From: Phycisphaerales bacterium | GTDB lineage: Bacteria > Planctomycetota > Phycisphaerae > Phycisphaerales > SM1A02 | Direction: 5' to 3' | NCBI GenBank assembly: GCA_030749435.1 | Contig: JASMKH010000003.1 | Location: 62,001-126,000 of the forward strand | Length of the DNA stretch: 64,000 nt | The notes under the pieces: model-generated | Seen by the model: only the letters and a program-made list of their open reading frames with translations | Told to the model about the DNA's origin: nothing | Database searches by the model: none | Position numbers and translations under genes: made by a program | Shown: in pieces, positions 13,835 to 21,473 of the stretch | Layout: every line of letters starts with the position of its first letter | Numbering within the stretch: the stretch's first letter is position 1

Positions 13835-15556
13835 CTACTTGGGTGGGGCCTGCTGCATCAGGTGAACCCGGCCAGCCTGAAGCGACCCGATCGTCTGCGA
13901 CCGGCCGTCGGGCCACTGAATCGTGACGTCCTCAAGTGCGGTGGCCGGGCCCAGCCCAATGTGAACGCGTGGATCGTTGGAGGCCATGTACGAGGAGGCT
14001 CGCTGAACGGGGCGGGTCAGGGTCCGTGCCCCCAGGCGGGCGGACACGAGCGCCCCGATGGCCGGTCGTCCATCCTGCGCTCGCAGGTCGAGCACGATCC
14101 AGTTGCCTCGGTCCGCCGCGATGTTTCGGTAGAGATTGGCCGGCGCATCTTTGTTGACCACCACGATGTCAACTCCGCCGTCGTGATCGAGATCCCCGAA
14201 CGCGGCGCCGCGGCTGGTCAGTACGACGGAGTCCGAAGTGCCGCCAGCAGGTGTGACGGGACTGAACCGCAGTCCTTCCTGCCCACGCAGCAGCGCATCG
14301 GCCTGCGCGTAGGGGTCGGCACCCGCGGGCGCGGCGATGCGGGTGACGGCACCGTTGGCCTCGTAGAGATCCAGCCGGCCGTCGTTGTCGAAGTCGACCC
14401 ACCCGAGGCCGAATCTGGTGGCGTGTTTGGTCGCGGCGCGAACCCCCGTGCGACCTGTAATGTCGACGAAGTAGTCACCATCGTTTCGGAAGATGGAGTC
14501 CGACTCGCCCGTGAGGTTGCACACGATGATGTCGAGATCACCGTCGTCGTCGAGGTCGGTGGTGTCGACGCCCATGCCCGCCTTGGCGACACCTTCGTCG
14601 TCGAGGCTGCATCCCCGGTTCATGCCTTCTTCAGCCCAGGTTCCGTCGGGCCGGGACACCCAAAGGAGGTCCCGCATGCCGTCATTGGCGACAAAGATGT
14701 CGGGGCGAAGGTCGCCGTTCCAGTCGCCGTGCACGACTCCCAGCCCCGTGCCGGTCTGGGAGTCGAATCCGCAGGCAACGGTGGCATTCTCAAAGCGGCC
14801 GCCTCCGAGATTGCGGTAGAAAACGTCGATGGCCGGGGCCAGGTAGTTCCGGGGGGAGCAGTAATCCTCGCCGCCCAGGGGGCTGAAGCATGTGATCTCG
14901 GTATCAGGATTCCACTCGAGGTAGTTGGTGACGTACAGATCGAGGTCCCCGTCCAGGTCTGCGTCAAAGAAGGCGGCGCTGGCCCCCCAGCCATCGTGCC
15001 CGGTTCCTGAGGACTCCGTGATGTCCACGAAGGTGCCGCCGTCGTTTCGCAGCATGGTGTTCCGTCCGACATTGGTGATGTACAGATCCGGGTCGGCATC
15101 GCCGTCGATGTCTCCGACCGCGACGCCCATCCCGTACCGGCCGTCACCTGCGCCGCTGCCCTCGGTGACGTTGGTGAACTGCATGCGTCCGTCGTTTCGG
15201 AACAACTGGTTGTGGGCGGTGTTTGCCTCCGCGTCGTCCCACGCGACATCGACGTCTCCGCCCTGCACGAAGTACACATCCAGATCGCCGTCCGCGTCGT
15301 AGTCAAGCAAGGCCACGCCGCCGCCGACGATCTCAGGCATCAGGAACCGGGCGTCGGCCCCTGAGGCCCACGTGAAGTCCAGCCCCGATGGTCCAGCAAC
15401 GTCTTCGAACCACGGGCTCGGCTCGGCTGTCTGCGTCTTGGGGACCGGGGCTGGCGCAGGCGGGCTCGACTCGCCACAGCCGGGCAAGACCACAGCGAAC
15501 AAGACCACACCGAACAAGACCACACCGAACAAGGCGATCCACAGTGGCCGCTTCAT
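13835..15556 (-). CDS. CRTAC1-type FG-GAP/ASPIC-UnbV lipoprotein
   Basis: 573 residues. A lipoprotein signal ends in VLPGCGES (cysteine about residue 27). The mature protein carries a series of FG-GAP/VCBS beta-propeller repeats with Ca-binding acidic loops such as DYDADGDLD, DIDGDADPD, DADLDGDLD, DLDDDGDLD and DFDNDGRLD. The C-terminal ASPIC/UnbV domain has YMASNDPRVHIGLG and VTIQWPDGRSQTI. Such proteins sit on the outside of the cytoplasmic membrane or on the outer membrane; their molecular role is not established. The ATG overlaps the stop of the upstream TPR gene (ATGA), so the two are cotranslated. The hydrophobic core of the signal is encoded by 15-bp tandem repeats. Confidence 0.88.
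   Translation of the reverse strand: MKRPLWIALFGVVLFGVVLFAVVLPGCGESSPPAPAPVPKTQTAEPSPWFEDVAGPSGLDFTWASGADARFLMPEIVGGGVALLDYDADGDLDVYFVQGGDVDVAWDDAEANTAHNQLFRNDGRMQFTNVTEGSGAGDGRYGMGVAVGDIDGDADPDLYITNVGRNTMLRNDGGTFVDITESSGTGHDGWGASAAFFDADLDGDLDLYVTNYLEWNPDTEITCFSPLGGEDYCSPRNYLAPAIDVFYRNLGGGRFENATVACGFDSQTGTGLGVVHGDWNGDLRPDIFVANDGMRDLLWVSRPDGTWAEEGMNRGCSLDDEGVAKAGMGVDTTDLDDDGDLDIIVCNLTGESDSIFRNDGDYFVDITGRTGVRAATKHATRFGLGWVDFDNDGRLDLYEANGAVTRIAAPAGADPYAQADALLRGQEGLRFSPVTPAGGTSDSVVLTSRGAAFGDLDHDGGVDIVVVNKDAPANLYRNIAADRGNWIVLDLRAQDGRPAIGALVSARLGARTLTRPVQRASSYMASNDPRVHIGLGPATALEDVTIQWPDGRSQTIGSLQAGRVHLMQQAPPK
15485..15529 (-). repeat. 15-bp tandem repeat in the signal-peptide coding region
   Basis: Three 15-bp copies (unit on the plus strand CAAGACCACACCGAA, one copy with a single change) encode the repeated FGVVL/FAVVL of the signal-peptide core. 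Gain or loss of one unit would keep the frame and change signal length by five residues. Confidence 0.85.
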
Positions 15557-17010
15557 GGTTGCCCGGGGGCGCCGCCGGAGGCCCGTCGGTACCGGTCTGC
15601 AATGCGCATCAGATCCGGATGATTGGGGAATCGGTTGAGTCCGTTGATCGCCGTCTGCAGCGCCGAGCGGTGTTCACCCTTCGCCGCATGCGCATCGCTC
15701 AGGATGGCCCACGCACGGGGATCACCGTCGGGCTGGTCGGTCAACCGGCTGAGCACTCGAATGGCGTCATCGAGCCGCTGGGCCCGCATCAGGAGGTGCC
15801 CGTACATGAGATGTTCCCGTGGGCCCTCGACACCGAGCTCAAACGCCCGGTCGAGCGGCTCAAGGGCGGCGTGCACGGCCTCAGGTGGACTGTTCGTGTT
15901 GTCCTGGTTGAGGCGGTTGGCGATGACGAGCAGCCGGCCGAGCTGCAGCCATGCCGGCGTGAACGAGGGGTTCGCGGTGACTGCGAGGTGCGCGTGGTTC
16001 ATCGCCTGGCTCACTTCACCCTGTCGCTGCAGTGCAATCGAGAGGTTGTGCTGGGAGCTGGCGTGCGAAGGATCGATCCGCACTGCCTGTTTCAGGGTTC
16101 GTACCCACGCGGTGGTGTTGCCTCTGCTGCGGTGCAACTCGGCCAGTCGATTGAGCAGGTTCACATCCTCGGGCCAACGCTTCCTGGCCTCGACGAGCGC
16201 CCTCGCCGCCTCATCGAGCCGTCGGGCCTCCAGTAACTGCTCGATCCACGCGAGCCTGGCGTCCAGACCACGGCCAGATGCTGACACCGCGTCCATCCAG
16301 GGGTCGGGGTAGCTGGGGGGATCGATCGCGCCGCTGGCCCTGACCGGCGCGGCCTCGTCGCCGCGACCGACCCGGCGATAGGCCTGCCCGAGCAGGTAAG
16401 ACGCGTAATAGTGGTCCACCATGGTCTGCAACTCTTCCAGAATGGGCACGGCTTCACCCGGTCGATCGAGTTCCAGAAGGCATCGGCCGCGGCCTATTCG
16501 GTGCGCGGCCCCGTCCGGGGCTGGCCTGCCAGCACGCGATTCGATGGCCGCTGCGGACTCAAAGTGGGGCAACGCTTCCTCGGGTCGACCCGCCTCAAGC
16601 AGCCAGAATCCCGGCCGCCAGTAGAGGGGCGCACGCTCGGGGTCGAGGTCCTGAGCGACCGCGATCGATTCGATGGCTGCATCAAGTTCATTGATCTGCT
16701 CCAGCGCCGTGGCGTGGAAGCACCATGTTTGCGGATCTTCCGCGTCCAGCATGAGCGATTGGCGAAACGCTTCGGCGGCTTCGGCTGGAGCACCATTGGC
16801 CAGATACAACAGTCCGAGTTGCTTGCGGGCAGCGCCGCTGCCCGGGTCACGCTCGATCGCTTGAATCTGCGCATTCACCGACTCGATGACCTCACCGACG
16901 AGAGACCCGGCATGTGCCGGGGTGGGCGGGGCCGGCACGGGGGGATCGCCAGGGCCGCACGAGGCCACGAGCCAGAGGGGGACCGCGAGGACGGCGTGTC
17001 GAAGCGTCAT
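15553..17010 (-). CDS. TPR-repeat lipoprotein
   Basis: 485 residues. The N-terminus MTLRHAVLAVPLWLVASC ends in a lipobox, so the mature protein starts at Cys18 and is membrane-anchored. From about residue 55 it is built of tetratricopeptide repeats: KQLGLLYLANGAPAEAAEAF, FHATALEQINELDAAIESI, PGFWLLEAGRPEEALPHF, then later YLLGQAYRRVGRGDEAAPV, HNLSIALQRQGEVSQAMNHA and HLLMRAQRLDDAIRVLSRL. TPR proteins serve as docking scaffolds. It is the first gene of the pair with the FG-GAP lipoprotein (4-bp overlap), and a TACAAT box lies 6 bp before its ATG. It diverges from the nitrilase-cytochrome operon. Confidence 0.88.
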   Translation of the reverse strand: MTLRHAVLAVPLWLVASCGPGDPPVPAPPTPAHAGSLVGEVIESVNAQIQAIERDPGSGAARKQLGLLYLANGAPAEAAEAFRQSLMLDAEDPQTWCFHATALEQINELDAAIESIAVAQDLDPERAPLYWRPGFWLLEAGRPEEALPHFESAAAIESRAGRPAPDGAAHRIGRGRCLLELDRPGEAVPILEELQTMVDHYYASYLLGQAYRRVGRGDEAAPVRASGAIDPPSYPDPWMDAVSASGRGLDARLAWIEQLLEARRLDEAARALVEARKRWPEDVNLLNRLAELHRSRGNTTAWVRTLKQAVRIDPSHASSQHNLSIALQRQGEVSQAMNHAHLAVTANPSFTPAWLQLGRLLVIANRLNQDNTNSPPEAVHAALEPLDRAFELGVEGPREHLMYGHLLMRAQRLDDAIRVLSRLTDQPDGDPRAWAILSDAHAAKGEHRSALQTAINGLNRFPNHPDLMRIADRYRRASGGAPGQP

Positions 17011-17016
17011 GCAGAG

Positions 17017-17022
17017 ATTGTA
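17017..17022 (-). promoter_or_regulatory. putative -10 box of the TPR/FG-GAP pair
   Basis: TACAAT on the minus strand, 6 bp before the ATG at 17010. Its partner box for the divergent operon begins 28 bp away, so the two promoters overlap and could be controlled together. Confidence 0.5.
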
Positions 17023-17050
17023 GAGCGACTCGGCTGCGGTGCCGGCCCCG

Positions 17051-17056
17051 TATCAT
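17051..17056 (+). promoter_or_regulatory. putative -10 box of the nitrilase-cytochrome operon
   Basis: TATCAT, 7 bp before the ATG at 17064, with spacer CCGGCCC and no ribosome-binding site. Confidence 0.5.
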
Positions 17057-17063
17057 CCGGCCC

Positions 17064-18044
17064 ATGGGTTTGCGCTACTACGCCGCCGCGTGCCAGACGG
17101 CCTTCGACCCGCCTCGGTCCCGTGATGAGATCGAGGCTCGGACGTCCCGGATGGTTGAAATGGCCGAGCAGACCATCGTGGGGTACGAACCGTTCTTCGA
17201 TGTACGCCTCCTGACCTTTCCCGAGTTCGGTCACGCCAGCCCGGTATTGGACAGCGTCTCGTCGCTGCGTGAGTCGCTTGCCGTCGAGATTCCAAATCCG
17301 CACATCGACCGCTACGAAGCGGTCTGCAGGAAGCATGGATGCTGGATTCAGACGGCGACCTTTTTGGAGCGTACCGAATCGAATCCCCACGTGGTGTTCA
17401 ACACGACTGTGCTCGTCGGCCCGGAGGGTGTCGAGGCGACGTATCGCAAGGTCAATCCCTGGATTCCGTGGGAAGTACATGCGTCGCCGCACGACCTCGA
17501 TCCGTCCGGCGATCACTTTCCCGTGGCCGACACGGAGATCGGGCGGATCGGGGCAGCCATCTGCTACGACTGGCTGTTCCCGGAAGTCACGCGGGAACTT
17601 GCCTTCAAGGGGGCCGAAGTGCTCTGCAGACTCTCCGCATACATGGACCCGTGGGGCGCTGCGCCGCCGACGGATTGGTGGTCACTCTTCAACCGCGCTC
17701 GTGCAGCAGAGAACACGTGCTACGTTGTGGCCTCGAATCAGGGCGCAACCATGGGCCAGTACCCACCGTTCTCCTGGCCTGGCGGCAGCATGGTCGTTGA
17801 CTTCGACGGGCGGATTCTGGCGCAGGCGGATCCGGGGCCGGGTGAGCGCGTTGTGGTGGCGCCCATCGACATCGACGCCTTGCGGCACGAGCGAGGGCGG
17901 CGTCTGGGGCACGACACGATCGCGCACCACCGCCCGGAGGCGTACACCTATGCGTCCAAACCGGGACTTCCGGCAGACGCGGAGCCGTTGACGGTCGATC
18001 GACTTCGCGAACGCATCTCCGAGCGAAAGAGACCCATGCAATGA
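17064..18044 (+). CDS. carbon-nitrogen hydrolase (nitrilase superfamily)
   Basis: 326 residues. The nitrilase-fold catalytic triad is visible: Glu in LLTFPEFGH, Lys in YRKVNPWIPWE and Cys in AAICYDWLFPE. Enzymes of this superfamily hydrolyse amides, carbamoyl groups or nitriles in the cytoplasm; the substrate cannot be told from sequence. There is no signal peptide. The long segment between Lys and Cys (HASPHDLDPSGDHFPVADT) and the C-terminal tail to RKRPMQ are as in aliphatic amidase-like members. Its stop overlaps the start of the next gene (ATGA at 18041-18044), tying it to the FG-GAP and cytochrome genes, an unexpected setting for a soluble amidase. Confidence 0.88.
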   Translation: MGLRYYAAACQTAFDPPRSRDEIEARTSRMVEMAEQTIVGYEPFFDVRLLTFPEFGHASPVLDSVSSLRESLAVEIPNPHIDRYEAVCRKHGCWIQTATFLERTESNPHVVFNTTVLVGPEGVEATYRKVNPWIPWEVHASPHDLDPSGDHFPVADTEIGRIGAAICYDWLFPEVTRELAFKGAEVLCRLSAYMDPWGAAPPTDWWSLFNRARAAENTCYVVASNQGATMGQYPPFSWPGGSMVVDFDGRILAQADPGPGERVVVAPIDIDALRHERGRRLGHDTIAHHRPEAYTYASKPGLPADAEPLTVDRLRERISERKRPMQ

Positions 18045-21000
18045 GAAGCTGTTGTCTGTTGATGTGCCTGTGGTGCCTGTGGGGATGTGCCGAGGAAGGG
18101 GCGCCACGAGCTGGGTCAGGCGGCTTTGACCCTGCCGCCCATCCGGACGTCGTGACCCTGCACAACGAAGCCGTCGCTGCGATGGGAGCGTTTGACTATG
18201 AGGCGGCTTTGCAGCGGTTTGAATCACTCGCGACGTCGCACCCCGACTGGCAGGACGTGCAGGTCGATCACGCCATCGCCCAGTTGAACCGTCAGGCCGT
18301 GGGAGACGATGCCGCCGCGCTCGCTCGGGTTCAGGCCGTGATCGCTAGGGACGCTTCCAATGCAAGGGCGCACTTTGTGGCCGGAATCCTCCAGTTGCAC
18401 ACTGGGCACATCGAGCCGGCGAGGAGCCACTTTGATGCGGTGATGCAGCTCGACGGATCAGACGCCCACGCGGCCTATTACCTCGGCCAGTCGCTGATGC
18501 AACTTGGTGAGATTGCATCGAGTGTGCCCTGGTTCGAGCGTGCCATTGCATTGGACCCCTATCTGCGAAGCGCGTACTACGCTGGAGCGCAGGCGGCGCG
18601 ACGATCGGGCAATCCCGAGCAGGCGGCCGCGTGGCTGGACGCCTTTCAGCGACTGGAACACAACCCCCGGGCGCATTTGGCGGAGATCAAGTACACCCGC
18701 ATGGGGGCCAAGGCCGAGGTGCAGGCCATCAAGGCTGCCGCGGCCCGTCCGTCGGGCAGGCCAGAGGGCGAGGTCTTCGAGCCGCCGCCGACTGGTGGAT
18801 CGATGTTGGGATCCGGCGGGACACTCGCGATCGGTTGGCACGCTCCGGCCCGGTCGGAGTTGCTCGCCACTTCGGCAGGCGACGGAGAGATTCGACGGTA
18901 CCGTTTGGATGCTGAGGGGTTCGCACTGGAGTCGAACGCCGGGCCAATCGACGCCCTTCGCGGTGTCAACGCGGCGTGCTGGGGCGATGTTGACTCGGAT
19001 GGCAGACTCGACGTCGTTCTTGCAGGAAGCGGTCCCAATTCCCTGTGGCAGGGGGTGGAGGGCGGAGGCTACCAAGCGGATCCCCGGTTCCAGATTGCGG
19101 ACGCGGCAGCGGCTGTCGAGACTGTTGATGCCGCACTCTTTGACGCCGATCACGACGGTGACCTTGACGTGTTCTTCGTGAACCGCGGGGGGCCCAATGC
19201 GCTCTGGAACAACAATGGCGATGGATCCTGGCGATCCCTCTCCACTGCGTCGGGGTTCCCGGGGGATCGTGCGGATCGGAATCCTCGCGGCGTGCTTGTC
19301 GCCGACTTTGATGGCGATCTGGATCAGGACGTGTTCGTGGTCCACGACACGCCCCCGCACGCGATGTGGATCAATGATCGCCTCTGGGAATGGCATGCAG
19401 CAGGACCCGAGTGGCGCCCCGTGCTCGAGTGCGACATGGCGGCCGCCGTTGCCGCTGACCATGACGGAGATGGCGAAGTCGAAATCGTGTCACTGGACTC
19501 GGAGTGGGCGGTGCGGGTGTGGGATCGCGGAGACGGGGGCTGGACGCAGCGGTTGCTGGCGCCTCCGGGTGTCACGCCGCCGATCCCAGGGGCCAGGGCC
19601 GACGAGCGGCCCCTTCGTGCGGCGGGTCTGGCCGTGGCGGATGTCACCGGGGACGGCCGCCTTGAGGTCATCGCCGATACGGGCTGGGTCGCAGGCTCCA
19701 CCGATGCTGCGGTGGTGCAGGTGCTTGAGGGAGACGGCGGCGTGCTGCAGGTGCTGGCAATGCCCCATCCATGGACGCTGCTTCAGCGGGCGGATGGACG
19801 GGGCCCGCGCCTGGTCGGGTTGACAGACCAGGGGCCGGTCGTTGCCACCCCCGGTCGCGGCCGCTTCGGATTCGTGGATGCCCTGCTTCGCGGTCGAACG
19901 GACCCCGGACAGTCCATGCGAAGCAACGCCAGCGGCATCGGGGCCACGCTGGCGGCTCGGGTAGGGGTCCGGTGGACCATTCTGGCTGGCGTGCGGCCCA
20001 CCGCAGGTCCTGGCCAGAGCCTGCAGCCTCGCTCGATCGGGCTTGGAGACTCCGCCGACGTTGACTTCATCGCAGTGGACTGGACCGACGGCGTCTTCCA
20101 GACCGAGTCGCACCTCTCGCCGGGCCGCGTGCACGAGGTCGTGGAGACGCAGCGACAGTTGTCATCGTGTCCGCTGATCTTCGCGTGGGACGGTTCCGAG
20201 ATGCGCTTCCTCACCGATTGTCTGGGCGTTGGCGGCATCGGGTTTCTGCTGAGCCCGGAGACGGTGGCAACGCCTCGTCCGCATGAGCGTGTGCTGCTGC
20301 CCGAAGGCCGCGTGGTTCCCCGCGGGGGGCACCTCGAGATCGTGCTGGCCGAACCGATGCAGGAGACGTGCTACCTCGACGCAGTCGTTCTGGAGTGCGT
20401 GGATCTGCCGCCCGGTTGGGAGGTACTGCCCGATGAGCGGATGGGAACCGGGACGCCGCAGCCGACGTCGGAGTTGCGCTTTGCTCGCTGTAGCGTGGCG
20501 CCCATCGCAGCACGGGACGGGCGGAGCGATCGCGCTCTGGATGCCGTGCGCCAGGCAGATGGCCTCGCAGTCGATCCCGGCCCCAGAGATCTGCGGTTCA
20601 TCGGCCGTGTGCTCGAGCCATACGTACTGGAGTTGGAGTTTGCCTCGCCGCTGGAGGCGCTGGGCGACACTCCGATGCTGGTGCTCGAGGGCTGGGTGGA
20701 GTACCCCTACTCTCAGACGATGTTTGCGGCGTGGCAGGCTGGTCGCGGTTATGCCCCGATCAGCCTCGAGGCGCAGGGGGAGGATGGTCAGTGGAAGATG
20801 CTCCATCGCAACATCGGCTACCCCGCGGGAATGCCAAGGCAGAGCCTGTATCCACTCGAGGGCCTGCCGGCTGGGACGCGGGCGCTCCGAATCACCACAG
20901 ACCTGGAACTGTACGTTGATGCGGCACGCGTGGTGGCGATCGAACCATGCCCGCTCGCGGAGGTGAGGCGGATCGCAGTGTCCTCGGCACATCTGACCGC

Positions 21001-21355
21001 TCCCGGGTATCCGCGCCGCGCCGCGTCACCGCAGCGCTACCCGGACTTCAGGTGGGATGAGCGGACGCCATTCTGGGATGTTCGAAGCCAGCGAGGCGAG
21101 TACACCCGGTTCGGGGACGTGGCGGATCTGGTGAGCCACCACGATGGCACGGTGGCGGTCTTCGGGGCGGGCGAGGCCATCCACTTTGAGTTCCCCTCGC
21201 CCGATCGTCCGAAGCCGGGGTGGCGGCGGCAACTGGTGCTGGATGTCCACGGTTGGTGCAAGGACATGGACCTGCTGACGCGGGGCGGCGATCAAGTCGA
21301 ACCTGTGCCCGGCGAAGAAGCGCCCAGACGTACCCGGCATCGTTCAGGGCGATAA
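18041..21355 (+). CDS. large lipoprotein with TPR and FG-GAP/VCBS repeats
   Basis: 1104 residues. The signal MRSCCLLMCLWCLWGCAEE carries a lipobox (Cys16). Residues ~35-230 are TPR-like (ALQRFESLATSHPDWQDVQV, HFVAGILQLHTGHIEPARSHF, YYLGQSLMQLGEIASSVPWF). Residues ~260-640 are VCBS/FG-GAP repeats with Ca-type loops (DVDSDGRLD, DADHDGDLD, DFDGDLDQD, DHDGDGEVE, DVTGDGRLE). The last ~400 residues form a separate region with CPLIFAWDGSEMRFLTDCLG, a motif I associate with this protein type in planctomycetes and acidobacteria, and LDVHGWCKDMDLLTRGG near the end. There is no ASPIC domain. It is coupled to the nitrilase gene and lies 118 bp before the cytochrome gene. The last 15 residues (from GEEAPRR) look atypical, perhaps a natural divergent tail. 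Confidence 0.85.
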   Translation: MRSCCLLMCLWCLWGCAEEGAPRAGSGGFDPAAHPDVVTLHNEAVAAMGAFDYEAALQRFESLATSHPDWQDVQVDHAIAQLNRQAVGDDAAALARVQAVIARDASNARAHFVAGILQLHTGHIEPARSHFDAVMQLDGSDAHAAYYLGQSLMQLGEIASSVPWFERAIALDPYLRSAYYAGAQAARRSGNPEQAAAWLDAFQRLEHNPRAHLAEIKYTRMGAKAEVQAIKAAAARPSGRPEGEVFEPPPTGGSMLGSGGTLAIGWHAPARSELLATSAGDGEIRRYRLDAEGFALESNAGPIDALRGVNAACWGDVDSDGRLDVVLAGSGPNSLWQGVEGGGYQADPRFQIADAAAAVETVDAALFDADHDGDLDVFFVNRGGPNALWNNNGDGSWRSLSTASGFPGDRADRNPRGVLVADFDGDLDQDVFVVHDTPPHAMWINDRLWEWHAAGPEWRPVLECDMAAAVAADHDGDGEVEIVSLDSEWAVRVWDRGDGGWTQRLLAPPGVTPPIPGARADERPLRAAGLAVADVTGDGRLEVIADTGWVAGSTDAAVVQVLEGDGGVLQVLAMPHPWTLLQRADGRGPRLVGLTDQGPVVATPGRGRFGFVDALLRGRTDPGQSMRSNASGIGATLAARVGVRWTILAGVRPTAGPGQSLQPRSIGLGDSADVDFIAVDWTDGVFQTESHLSPGRVHEVVETQRQLSSCPLIFAWDGSEMRFLTDCLGVGGIGFLLSPETVATPRPHERVLLPEGRVVPRGGHLEIVLAEPMQETCYLDAVVLECVDLPPGWEVLPDERMGTGTPQPTSELRFARCSVAPIAARDGRSDRALDAVRQADGLAVDPGPRDLRFIGRVLEPYVLELEFASPLEALGDTPMLVLEGWVEYPYSQTMFAAWQAGRGYAPISLEAQGEDGQWKMLHRNIGYPAGMPRQSLYPLEGLPAGTRALRITTDLELYVDAARVVAIEPCPLAEVRRIAVSSAHLTAPGYPRRAASPQRYPDFRWDERTPFWDVRSQRGEYTRFGDVADLVSHHDGTVAVFGAGEAIHFEFPSPDRPKPGWRRQLVLDVHGWCKDMDLLTRGGDQVEPVPGEEAPRRTRHRSGR

Positions 21356-21473
21356 TGCAGACGCCGACGAGAGGTCCCCTCGTGAGAGCCTCCCGGATGT
21401 TCATTGCCGAAAACAGGTGCATTGGCGGTGTCAACGACCGATACTGGTGAGGACCGAGTGAAGGGCCCCTCGA

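Noticed and set aside
21300-21458. Possible frameshift at the end of the TPR/VCBS lipoprotein gene
   Set aside because: The last 15 residues look atypical, but translation in the other frames to 21450 or 21458 does not restore a recognisable sequence.
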